Shown: positions 53,911 through 62,253 of the stretch, in pieces
Numbering within the stretch: the first letter of the stretch is position 1
Layout of the letters: every line of letters starts with the position of its first letter
Assembly: GCA_937907705.1 (NCBI GenBank)
Contig: CALCVP010000039.1
Location: forward strand, 1-63,404
Direction: 5' to 3'
Length of the DNA: 63,404 bases
DNA from: an uncultured Prevotella sp.
GTDB taxonomy: Bacteria > Bacteroidota > Bacteroidia > Bacteroidales > Bacteroidaceae
Program-made: the position numbers and the translations under genes
The notes under the pieces: model-generated
Databases searched by the model: none
What the model saw: the letters and a program-made list of their open reading frames with translations, nothing else
What the model was told of the DNA's origin: nothing

Positions 53911-56817
53911 ATGAAGAAACTAAAGTTAATCATTTCTGCATTCCTTATGGCTGCCACCTTGGGCGCATCTGCCAAGGAATACAAGTACACAAGCGTGAAA
54001 GGAGACCTGATACAGACGCGTATCTACACGCTTGACAACGGTCTGAAGGTGTACCTCTCAGTCAACAAAGAGAAGCCACGCATCCAAACTTACATAGCTG
54101 TAAGAACAGGCAGCCGCAACGACCCTGCTGAAACTACAGGCTTGGCACACTATCTGGAGCACCTGATGTTCAAGGGAACCAAACAGTTTGGTACATCCGA
54201 TGCAGCCAAAGAGGCTCCTTATCTGGACGATATAGAAAAGCGATATGAGGTCTACCGCACACTGACAGACCCTGCACAGCGCAAAATTTGCTATCACCAG
54301 ATAGACAGTGTGTCGCAGTTGGCAGCCAAATACTTTATCCCAAACGAATACGACAAGCTGATGTCGTCCATCGGTGCCACAGGTACCAATGCCTACACCA
54401 GCAACGATGTAACTTGTTATGTTGAGGATATACCTTCCAATGAAGTGGAAAACTGGGCCAAGATACAGGCAGACCGCTTCCAGAATATGGTTATCCGCGG
54501 CTTCCATACCGAGCTGGAAGCTGTGTATGAAGAGTACAATATAGGCTTGGCCAAAGACAACAACAAGGAATGGGAAGCTCTCTACAAGCTGCTCTATCCT
54601 AACCATCCTTATGGCACACAGACCACTATCGGCACACAGGAGCACCTGAAGAACCCGTCAATCACCAACATCAAGAACTACTTCAAACGCTATTATGTGC
54701 CCAACAATGTGGCTATCTGCATGGCAGGCGACTTCGACCCAGATCAGGTTATCGCCACCATTGATCGGTATTTCAGCACCTGGCAACCTAGCAAAAACCT
54801 CACTTTCCCCACCTATGCACCCGTCAAGCCGCTGACACAACCTAAAGACACCACGGTAACAGGACAGGAAGCTGCCAACATTATGATGGCATGGAACTTT
54901 GAGAAAGCAGCCTCTTTGCAGAACGATACCTTAGACGTGATTGCAGAGATACTGGCCAACGGCAAGGCCGGATTGTTTGATCTGGACCTCAACCAGAAGA
55001 TGAAGTGTCAATATGCAGGTGCTTTCAACTCTACATTGAACGAGTATTCACAGTTTATTCTCTATGGTATTCCTATGCCAGGACAAAGTCTTCCTGATGT
55101 AAGAAAGCTGATGCTGGCAGAGATTGACAAGCTGAAAAAGGGCGAGTTTGCCGATGAGCTGTTGCCTTCGGTTGTCAACAACATGAAGCTAGCTTTCTAC
55201 AACTCGATAGAAAACAATGATGACCGTGCCAACATGTTTGTGGATGCATTTATCAACGGCAAGAAATGGGATGATGTATGCGACCGGATGAACCGCATCT
55301 CTCACATTACCAAGCAGCAGATAGTAGACTTTGCCAACAAGCACTTCCTTGACAACTATGTATCTGTGCTGAAGGTAGAGGGCGTAGATTCTACACAAAA
55401 GAAGATTGACAAACCTCAGATTACCGCCATACCGACCAACCGCGACATGCAAAGCAAGTTCGTATCGGAGGTTGTCAACTCTAAAGTTACTCCCATACAA
55501 CCACGCTTCCTTGACTTTGACAAAGACTTGCAAAAGGGCAAGACCAAGCAAGCTCAGCCTGTACTTTATGTAAAGAACAACACCAACGGACTGTTCACCC
55601 TCAACTTTGTCTACCCATTAGGCAGTGAAAGCAACAGATGGATAGCTTGCGCCAAAGACTATTTGACCTATGTAGGCACAGATAAAATGACTGCTGAGCA
55701 GCTCAACAAGAAGTTCTATGAGCTGGCTTGCAACTTCAATATCTCAAGCAACAACCGCAAGACTACCATCACCATCAGCGGATTAAGCGAGAATATGGGC
55801 AAGGCTTTGGCACTGACAGAGGAGTATCTGCAAAACGCCAAGGCAGACAAAGCTGCTTACCAGCGCTGGGTAGAGTCCACTCTGAAAGACCGCGCAGACA
55901 GCAAGCTAAACCAAAATCTCAATTTCTATGCGCTCTATAACTATGGCGTGTATGGCAAATACAATGCATACACCAACCGCCCTGACAGCGCAGAGTTGGT
56001 CAACAAAGACCCTCAGCAGTTGCTCGACCTACTGAAGACGCTGAAGAACTACAAGCATCAGGTGCTTTATTACGGTCCTAACACCTTGAAAGAAGTGGTA
56101 GCTTTGGTCAACAAAACACACGTAACAGCCAAGAAGCTTGCTGATGCACCTGCCGCAAAGCAGTATATGGAGCAACCTACTCCACAGAACCAGATACTTC
56201 TTGCGCCTTATCAAGCCAAGAATATCTATATGAGACAGTATCACAACGACAACCGCCAGTGGAGCCCCAACAACCAAGCTGTTATTGAACTCTTCAACGA
56301 ATACTTTGGCGGTGGCATGAATACCGTAGTGTTCCAGGAACTGAGAGAAGCCCGCGGACTGGCTTACAACGCTTGGGCTGCTTACATGACGCCCAAGAGA
56401 AAGGGACATAACGAATATGCTGTTACCCACATCATTTCCCAAAACGACAAGATGACAGACTGTATCAAGACGTTTAACGACATCATCAACAATATACCTC
56501 AGTCCGAGAAAGCCTTCAACCTGGCCAAGCAAGCGGTAACAAAGCGTATGGAAGCTGCCCGCACTACTAAAGTAGGAATACTGATGGCTTATATGCAGGC
56601 ACAGGAGATGGGACTGGATTTTGACATCAACAGACTTGTCTACAAGGCATTGCCATCTATAACCTTACAAGATGTTGTAAACTTTGAGAAGCAGACTATG
56701 GCCAACAAACCTTGGCTTTACATTATCTTGGGCGATGAGAACAATATAGACATGAAAGCTCTTGAGAAGATTGCTCCTGTCAAGCGCGTATCTACAAAAG
56801 AGATTTTCGGTGAATAA
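53911..56817 (+). CDS. M16 family zinc metallopeptidase (pitrilysin-like)
   Basis: A 968-aa secreted peptidase with signal peptide (MKKLKLIISAFLMAATLGASA). The inverted zinc motif HYLEHLMFKG (HxxEH) sits at about residue 80, and the distal ligand Glu in ELEAVYEEYN at about 200. Two active-type and two inactive-type M16 domains are expected over this length; FQELREARGLAYNAWAAYM marks the second half. It probably degrades peptides in the periplasm. The start at 53911 gives the signal peptide; an in-frame ATG at 53854 would be inside the repeat array and is rejected. It ends at a strong terminator. Confidence 0.93.
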   Translation: MKKLKLIISAFLMAATLGASAKEYKYTSVKGDLIQTRIYTLDNGLKVYLSVNKEKPRIQTYIAVRTGSRNDPAETTGLAHYLEHLMFKGTKQFGTSDAAKEAPYLDDIEKRYEVYRTLTDPAQRKICYHQIDSVSQLAAKYFIPNEYDKLMSSIGATGTNAYTSNDVTCYVEDIPSNEVENWAKIQADRFQNMVIRGFHTELEAVYEEYNIGLAKDNNKEWEALYKLLYPNHPYGTQTTIGTQEHLKNPSITNIKNYFKRYYVPNNVAICMAGDFDPDQVIATIDRYFSTWQPSKNLTFPTYAPVKPLTQPKDTTVTGQEAANIMMAWNFEKAASLQNDTLDVIAEILANGKAGLFDLDLNQKMKCQYAGAFNSTLNEYSQFILYGIPMPGQSLPDVRKLMLAEIDKLKKGEFADELLPSVVNNMKLAFYNSIENNDDRANMFVDAFINGKKWDDVCDRMNRISHITKQQIVDFANKHFLDNYVSVLKVEGVDSTQKKIDKPQITAIPTNRDMQSKFVSEVVNSKVTPIQPRFLDFDKDLQKGKTKQAQPVLYVKNNTNGLFTLNFVYPLGSESNRWIACAKDYLTYVGTDKMTAEQLNKKFYELACNFNISSNNRKTTITISGLSENMGKALALTEEYLQNAKADKAAYQRWVESTLKDRADSKLNQNLNFYALYNYGVYGKYNAYTNRPDSAELVNKDPQQLLDLLKTLKNYKHQVLYYGPNTLKEVVALVNKTHVTAKKLADAPAAKQYMEQPTPQNQILLAPYQAKNIYMRQYHNDNRQWSPNNQAVIELFNEYFGGGMNTVVFQELREARGLAYNAWAAYMTPKRKGHNEYAVTHIISQNDKMTDCIKTFNDIINNIPQSEKAFNLAKQAVTKRMEAARTTKVGILMAYMQAQEMGLDFDINRLVYKALPSITLQDVVNFEKQTMANKPWLYIILGDENNIDMKALEKIAPVKRVSTKEIFGE

Positions 56818-56857
56818 GTTACCCTATTCAGATTGTTGAAATATGCAATCAAGTACT

Positions 56858-56898
56858 AAAAAAGCCATGTCGGCAGTAATTGCCGACATGGCTTTTTT
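56858..56898. terminator. Bidirectional terminator (M16 peptidase / fumarase)
   Basis: A perfect 18-bp stem (56858-56875 with 56881-56898) with AAAAAA on the left and TTTTTT on the right around a 5-nt loop. It serves the plus-strand peptidase and the minus-strand fumarase. Confidence 0.88.
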
Positions 56899-56960
56899 AT
56901 GTATCCAAGCATCTGCCCAGTAGGTTGATGCTGTGCTTCGACAGACCGGGCTGTATTAAT

Positions 56961-58610
56961 TTACTTGCAGTTAGGGCACCAAGGCTTCAACTGTTTGAAG
57001 AAATCGTTGCCCTTATCATCCACCAAGATGAAAGCAGGGAAGTCTTCTACGGTAATCTTCCAGATAGCTTCCATGCCCAACTCCGGGTACTCTACACACT
57101 CTATGCTCTTGATGCTGCTCTGTGAGAGCACTGCTGCCACACCACCGATAGTGCCGAGATAGAAGCCACCATGCTTCTTGCAGGCATCTGTAACCACCTG
57201 TGTACGGTTGCCTTTGGCAATCATTACGAGGCTACCGCCATGCTCCTGGAATTCCTCTACGTATGGATCCATACGGTTAGCAGTGGTTGGTCCCATACTG
57301 CCGCAGGGATAACCGGCAGGTGTCTTCGCCGGTCCTGCATAGAGAATAGGATGATCCTTGAAGTAAGCAGGCAGGTCTTCGCCCGCATCAAGGCGTGCTT
57401 TCAGCTTGGCATGAGCTATATCACGTGCCACGATAATAGTGCCTTTCAGGCTTACACGTGTGCTGACAGGATATTTGGAAAGCTCTTGACGAACGTGGTC
57501 GATGCCTTTGTCCAAGTCTATTTCTATGCCTTTGGCACCTTCGCCTGGCTTGCGGTATTCCTCAGGTATCAGTTCTGACGGGTTGCTGTCTAACTTCTCC
57601 AGCCAAATACCGTCTTTGTTAATCTTGGCTTTGATGTTTCTGTCGGCAGAACAGCTTACGCCCATGCCGATAGGACAGCTGGCACCATGACGCGGCAAGC
57701 GCACTACGCGGATGTCGTGAGCCAGATATTTGCCTCCAAACTGTGCACCCAAGCCAATCTTCTGAGCCTCTTTGAGCAGCTTGTTCTCAAGGTCTATATC
57801 GCGGAAAGCCCGGCCTGTCTCATCACCTGTGGTAGGAAGGTTGTCGTAATACTTGATAGAAGCTAACTTTACAGTGAGCAAGTTCTTCTCTGCACTGGTA
57901 CCGCCTATCACGAAAGCGATATGATAAGGAGGACAAGCAGCTGTGCCCAAGCTCTTCATCTTCTCTACAAGGAAAGGCAGCAAGGTGCCTTCATTCTGAA
58001 TCGTAGCTTTGGTCATAGGATAGAAATAGGTCTTGTTAGCCGAGCCACCACCCTTAGCTACCATTACAAAACGATACTCATCGCCCTCGGTAGCCTCTAT
58101 GTCTATCTGGGCAGGAAGGTTGCAACGAGTGTTCACCTCATCATACATGGTAAGTGGAGCATTTTGAGAATAGCGAAGATTGTCTTGTGTATAAGTGTTG
58201 TAGACACCACGACTCAAAGCCTCTTCATCCTCAAAATCAGTCCATACACGCTGTCCTTTCTCACCGTGAATAATAGCAGTACCGGTATCTTGGCAGAAAG
58301 GCAGCACGCCTTTTACTGCGGTTTCGGCATTGCGCAGGAACTGTAAAGCTACATACTTGTCATTCTCTGAAGCCTCAGGGTCTTTCAATATTTTCGCTAC
58401 CTGAAGGTTATGCGCACGGCGCAGCATAAACTCTACATCGTGGAAAGCCTGCTGAGAAAGCAGCGTAAGAGCCTCTTTGGTTACTTTAAGAACCGGTTTA
58501 CCCTCAAATTCGCTTACAGAAACACCGTCTTTTGTAAGCAGATAATATTCAGTATCGTCCTTTCCCAATTGGAACATAGGCGCATACTTGAACTCTGGTG
58601 TTGTTGCCAT
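56961..58610 (-). CDS. fumB: Class I fumarate hydratase (iron-sulfur)
   Basis: A 549-aa [4Fe-4S] hydratase interconverting fumarate and malate, used in Bacteroidota for the reductive branch that makes succinate. The N-terminal alpha domain has LPFCQDTGTAIIHGEKGQ with a cluster Cys, and further Cys ligands occur in PRHGASCPIGMGVSCSADRN. The C-terminal beta domain carries AGPAKTPAGYPCGSMGPTTANRMD. The protein ends PWCPNCK. Both domains are in one chain, as in FumA/FumB of E. coli; the symbol is by analogy. A -7 box TAACTTTG (58800-58793) suggests a leader of about 175 nt. Confidence 0.95.
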   Translation of the reverse strand: MATTPEFKYAPMFQLGKDDTEYYLLTKDGVSVSEFEGKPVLKVTKEALTLLSQQAFHDVEFMLRRAHNLQVAKILKDPEASENDKYVALQFLRNAETAVKGVLPFCQDTGTAIIHGEKGQRVWTDFEDEEALSRGVYNTYTQDNLRYSQNAPLTMYDEVNTRCNLPAQIDIEATEGDEYRFVMVAKGGGSANKTYFYPMTKATIQNEGTLLPFLVEKMKSLGTAACPPYHIAFVIGGTSAEKNLLTVKLASIKYYDNLPTTGDETGRAFRDIDLENKLLKEAQKIGLGAQFGGKYLAHDIRVVRLPRHGASCPIGMGVSCSADRNIKAKINKDGIWLEKLDSNPSELIPEEYRKPGEGAKGIEIDLDKGIDHVRQELSKYPVSTRVSLKGTIIVARDIAHAKLKARLDAGEDLPAYFKDHPILYAGPAKTPAGYPCGSMGPTTANRMDPYVEEFQEHGGSLVMIAKGNRTQVVTDACKKHGGFYLGTIGGVAAVLSQSSIKSIECVEYPELGMEAIWKITVEDFPAFILVDDKGNDFFKQLKPWCPNCK

Positions 58611-58971
58611 AATGTTAATGTTTTTATATGAATAGTTATTTCTTATTCGTCAGTAAGCATGAAGCAGCGCACATGCGCCACACTATGTGGCAAAAGGCAA
58701 GCTTTCAGCAGTTCACCATCAATAGCGGTTTCACTGATACGCTTGATTTTCAGCAGCTGCTTAGCAGGCGAAACAGCCCTTTGCCATTGCTGCAAAGTTA
58801 GTTATTTTTTCTGATAAGTAGATGTGTTTTCCACTTGTTTTCGTACCCTTTGCAGCAGTTTTTTGTTTTTTCGCTCGGCCATGCCGTATGAGCACTATTA
58901 TAGACAGATTGTACTGTACAAGGCTCATCCATAGCTGTGGCTGCCACCTGTTGCGCTACTGCCCCACCAAG

Positions 58972-59081
58972 AGCTATGCAGTTACAATCTGAAAGCTATG
59001 CTATCGCAGGCCAAAAGCATAGCTTTCGGAAGCCAATAGCTATGCTTTTAAGAAGCAAAAGCATAGCTATTGGCTTCTGCT
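58972..59081. repeat. 22-bp-period palindromic array I (5 units)
   Basis: Cores at 58972 (AGCTATGCA), 58994 (AGCTATGCT), 59016 (AGCATAGCT), 59038 (AGCTATGCT) and 59060 (AGCATAGCT), exactly 22 bp apart and alternating in orientation. 59029-59049 pairs perfectly over 21 bp with 59057-59077 (7-nt loop); 58991-59002 pairs over 12 bp with 59016-59027. Confidence 0.8.
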
Positions 59082-59233
59082 GCCTTTACGAATAAAATCT
59101 ATAAGATAATCCAAGCAAATGCTTTCAAACAGTAATCCAATGCCATTTGAAAAGCATTTAAACGACATTAGAATGAAAGTCAAATAAATCTTTACATGCT
59201 TACGGGTTGCTTACCCACCCCTATAAACACGAA

Positions 59234-59263
59234 AAAGAGGCGGAATGGAACTACCGCCTCTTT
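59234..59263. terminator. Orphan terminator-like hairpin
   Basis: A 10-bp stem (59234-59243 with 59254-59263) flanked by AAAAA and TTT. No gene ends nearby on either strand, so it may end an unrecognised transcript. Confidence 0.4.
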
Positions 59264-59554
59264 CATTAAGTACCGACAATAAGGGCTGATTCATCATCAA
59301 TATCAACAACCTTACTCTATCTTTTATTTCCTTTCATCTTTATGTAATCTTCTCTTAGAACATCAACATAATGTAAACCCTTTAACAGTCCTTATTGTCA
59401 GATTTCGCATTACTAAATAACAAGTTGTCTGTTTCATAAATAAGTTAATTCTTTGACATTCTTATAGTGAGAACGTTAGACAGCGCTTGCTTTATTGTTT
59501 ACTACTGTTTTCCGCCGTAAATATAACAAATAATTTTGCTATTGCAAAACTATT

Positions 59555-59607
59555 ACAAAAAGAACCGTTTATATTTAACATAAATTCAAACATAAACGGT
59601 TCGTTTT
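59555..59607 (-). terminator. Terminator of the amino-sugar gene series
   Basis: 59562-59572 pairs over 11 bp with 59592-59602. On the minus strand it is followed by CTTTTTG. It lies about 35 bp past the stop of the transaminase gene. Confidence 0.65.
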
Positions 59608-59635
59608 ATGCTTTCTATACAAGCTATCAAACTCC

Positions 59636-60736
59636 TTATTCAAAGCTGTTCAACGCATCTACAATAGTGTCTATCTCATGTGGCTGCAATGCAGGATGAA
59701 GCGGAATGCTCAATTCTTGCTGATGTATCTGCTCGGTAACAGGCAGTTGCAACCGTGCATAATCAGCATAACACAATTGAAGATGGGGCGGAACAGGATA
59801 ATGAATCATGGTCTGCACGCCACAGTCAATCAGGTGCTGCTGCAACTCATCACGCCTTTTGCACAGCACGGGAAAGATATGCTGCACACTGTTGGCGCAT
59901 TTATCCATGCCCGGCACCGCAATGTCTGCATGATGAATACGCGCTGCATATTGCTTGGCAATATCCTGTCTTACAGCGTTTTCTGCATCCAGATACTGTA
60001 GCTTTACGCTTAACACCGCTGCCTGAATCTCGTCCAATCGGCTGTTTCTGCCCTTATAGTCAAACACATACTTCTTGCTGGAACCATAGTTGGCCAGTGT
60101 CCGTACCATACTTGCCAAATCCTTGTCGTCAGTAGTTACAGCTCCTGCATCGCCCAATGCGCCCAAATTTTTGCCCGGATAGAAGCTATGGCCTGCTGCA
60201 TCGCCCAAAGAACCGGTACGCCTCGCACCGAAACGGCAACCATGAGCCTGTGCATTGTCCTCTATCAGCTTCAGATGATGGCGCTTGCATATATCGCCTA
60301 TGTGGTCTGTATAAGCGCAGCGGCCATACAGATGCACTATCATTACCGCTTTGGTATGGGGAGTGATGGCCTGCTCTATCAAGCTGTCGTCTATCTGAAG
60401 CGTGTCTTTTCGGGGTTCCACAAATATGGGGTTCAAGCGGTTTTCGGTAACAGCCAAGATGGAAGCAATATACGTGTTGGCAGGCACAATAACCTCATCG
60501 CCCTCTGCCATCACACCCATCTCCATATAAGCACGCAGTATCAGCGTGAGCGCATCAAGCCCATTGCCACAGCCTACACAGCAATCTGTGCCTATAAAGT
60601 GAGCGTATTGCTCTTCAAAATGCTTGTTTTCTGTGCCTTGCAAGTACCATCCGCTACTTACAACGCGTGCCACCGCTGCCTGTATTTCATCGGCATGCAG
60701 GGCCGTTATCTTCTTTAACTCAAGATATTTTATCAT
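59636..60736 (-). CDS. fdtB: dTDP-3-amino-sugar transaminase (DegT/FdtB family)
   Basis: A 366-aa PLP-dependent aminotransferase from the start at 60736 (MIKYLELKK). Family motifs are VGCGNGLDALTLILRAY near the N-terminus, VPANTYIASILAV, LIEDNAQAHGCRF and the PLP-lysine motif HSFYPGKNLGALGDAGAV. These fit the FdtB/QdtB/DesV branch that aminates C3 of dTDP-3-keto-6-deoxyhexose. The FdtA-like ketoisomerase lies two genes upstream, which makes the sugar assignment likely. The product would be dTDP-3-amino-3,6-dideoxy-galactose or -glucose for a surface polysaccharide. The symbol is by analogy. Confidence 0.87.
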   Translation of the reverse strand: MIKYLELKKITALHADEIQAAVARVVSSGWYLQGTENKHFEEQYAHFIGTDCCVGCGNGLDALTLILRAYMEMGVMAEGDEVIVPANTYIASILAVTENRLNPIFVEPRKDTLQIDDSLIEQAITPHTKAVMIVHLYGRCAYTDHIGDICKRHHLKLIEDNAQAHGCRFGARRTGSLGDAAGHSFYPGKNLGALGDAGAVTTDDKDLASMVRTLANYGSSKKYVFDYKGRNSRLDEIQAAVLSVKLQYLDAENAVRQDIAKQYAARIHHADIAVPGMDKCANSVQHIFPVLCKRRDELQQHLIDCGVQTMIHYPVPPHLQLCYADYARLQLPVTEQIHQQELSIPLHPALQPHEIDTIVDALNSFE

Positions 60737-60882
60737 AAATGGAAATACTAAATCTACTATTATAGTCGTTAGTTGAAGGCTATCGGCTCTATTATTCAGA
60801 GCCATTGATTATGCTGTCAAGAAGTGGTAATGATGTCGTTTGGACGCAATAATAATGCAGTTCTGGGTATTGCCTCTTCCTG

Positions 60883-61821
60883 TCATACCGTCCACTCATA
60901 CCAATCGTAGCAAACGCCACGACCGCCAAAGCCTTCCTTTTGGAAAATAAGAGGTTCATTCAACACTGTTCCACGGTCTTCGGTAGACTTGCCAAAGTCA
61001 AAATAGCAAGCATCTGCATACTTTTCATGGATTAGATAGCTGAAAACCAAATCCAAGGCACCCTCTTTCTTGCCCTCCGGCGAAGCCGAAATATACTGTG
61101 TATGCACCACTTGTGGGGTTATAAAGACCACCGTTCCACCCAACATCACGTTATCTTTAAAAGCTGCATAGAGCTTTATATTGTCAGGAAAGCGATGGGC
61201 CAAAAGTCTCAGCTCTGCCTTGCTATGCACAGGTACAGCGCCATACTTAGCCTGAAGATTGCTGTTCAGAATGTCCCAAAAGGCCTCCAAATCGTCAGTT
61301 TCTCTCACTTCAAGCCCATTTTTCAATGCTTTCTTCACACCACGGCGGCGCAACTCCATGAATTTTGGCGGCTGTTTCAAGTTGACAGTCGATGAAATGT
61401 CTCGTGCTATCAGCCTTGCACTGCACACTTTGATGAGTGCATAGAGGTCTTCCTCTGCCGGTATACGCTGGTAAATCCACGGTATGGCCTTGTAAACCAC
61501 ACGCTCTATGCCCTCCGCTTGCAAGTAACCATTCAGTTCTTGCATCAATACCAGCGTATTGGCAGCCGTTACTTGCTGTCCAACTATCAGTCCGCCATAC
61601 GTAAGTCCTTGGTGAGAATAAAGCGTTTTGTCCACGACATTGGCAGGCAACAAGGCATACAACTTGCCTTTTAGATAAAACAAAAACGAATGGTCGGCAA
61701 ACCTGTCGGCATGATAGTCCATATAATTGCGGTCAAGCAGAAAGGTTCCGTTCTTGGATTGCGCCACAAACTCATTCCATTGCGCCTTATCCGCAGCCTG
61801 ATATCTTGCTATTTCGAACAT
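60883..61821 (-). CDS. GNAT/FemAB-like acyltransferase of the amino-sugar cluster
   Basis: A 312-aa cytosolic protein made of two GNAT-like halves. The N-terminal half (FEIARYQAADKAQWNEFVAQSKNGTFLLDRNYMDYH) and the C-terminal half (YAAFKDNVMLGGTVVFITPQVVHTQYISASPEGKKEGALDLVFSYLI) resemble FemAB-type enzymes found in polysaccharide clusters. It overlaps the fdtA-like gene by 13 bp and precedes the transaminase, so it probably N-acylates the 3-amino group, in place of the beta-helix acetyltransferase (FdtC or QdtC) usual in this pathway. The acyl donor could be acyl-CoA or aminoacyl-tRNA; not decidable here. Confidence 0.75.
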   Translation of the reverse strand: MFEIARYQAADKAQWNEFVAQSKNGTFLLDRNYMDYHADRFADHSFLFYLKGKLYALLPANVVDKTLYSHQGLTYGGLIVGQQVTAANTLVLMQELNGYLQAEGIERVVYKAIPWIYQRIPAEEDLYALIKVCSARLIARDISSTVNLKQPPKFMELRRRGVKKALKNGLEVRETDDLEAFWDILNSNLQAKYGAVPVHSKAELRLLAHRFPDNIKLYAAFKDNVMLGGTVVFITPQVVHTQYISASPEGKKEGALDLVFSYLIHEKYADACYFDFGKSTEDRGTVLNEPLIFQKEGFGGRGVCYDWYEWTV

Positions 61822-62222
61822 TGTTGATACCTTATATAATCGTCATATTCGCGTATATAGTCTTCCTCCTCAAATGGGTCGCTGGCCAATACCAGACAAA
61901 CAGCACCCGAAGAAAAGTCGTCCAGTGTGCGCCAAACGCCCGTTTCCACCAACAGTCCTTGCCATGGATGGTTCAAGTGGAATGCTTCCTTCTCACTGCC
62001 ATTGTCCAATGTAACCGTGAAAGAACCGCTAATGGCTATAATCAGTTCCCTACAATGCTTGTGGGCGTGGCCCCCACGGCTCTCGCCCGATGGCACATCA
62101 TAGGTCCAATAGACGCGTTTCACCTCAAAAGGCACTTGCTTCAGGCTCTCGGCCACAGTAAGATTGCCGCGTGGATCAAATATTTTGGGGAGTTCTATCT
62201 GAGATCTTTCTTTTGTGTTCAT
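61809..62222 (-). CDS. fdtA: dTDP-6-deoxy-hexos-4-ulose 3,4-ketoisomerase (FdtA/WxcM family)
   Basis: A 137-aa double-stranded beta-helix (cupin) protein. It has PKIFDPRGNLTVAE near the N-terminus, the motif RGGHAHKHCRELI with the catalytic His pair, and HPWQGLLVETGVWRTLDDFSSGAVCLVLASDPFEEEDYIREYDDY, all characteristic of FdtA/QdtA. The enzyme moves the keto group of dTDP-4-keto-6-deoxyglucose from C4 to C3 so the transaminase can act. Galacto or gluco outcome (FdtA or QdtA) cannot be told. It overlaps the acyltransferase gene, showing tight coupling. Confidence 0.9.
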   Translation of the reverse strand: MNTKERSQIELPKIFDPRGNLTVAESLKQVPFEVKRVYWTYDVPSGESRGGHAHKHCRELIIAISGSFTVTLDNGSEKEAFHLNHPWQGLLVETGVWRTLDDFSSGAVCLVLASDPFEEEDYIREYDDYIRYQQCSK

Positions 62223-62253
62223 TCGCTATTAAAAGTTGGTTAGTTTTATTAGA

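Larger units (their letters stand above)
58611..59635. other. 1-kb intergenic stretch upstream of fumarase
   Basis: No gene is called. 58643-58795 on the minus strand is an open frame of 50 codons with gene-like composition but no usable start (see rejected items). 58793-58800 is the fumarase -7 box. Array I covers 58972-59081. A hairpin with 10-bp stem stands at 59234-59263, and the terminator of the sugar cluster at 59562-59602. The rest is AT-rich without signals. Confidence 0.55.

Noticed and set aside
58643..58795. 50-codon minus-strand frame upstream of fumarase, ending LTDE
   Set aside because: The codons look gene-like, but the only possible start (TTG at 58795) lies inside the -7 promoter box and no ATG occurs before the last five codons. 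It may be a decayed gene or chance.
58972..59081. CRISPR array
   Set aside because: The units are only 22 bp, drift in sequence, alternate in orientation and have no constant repeat with unique spacers of 30 bp or more. No cas genes are in the window.
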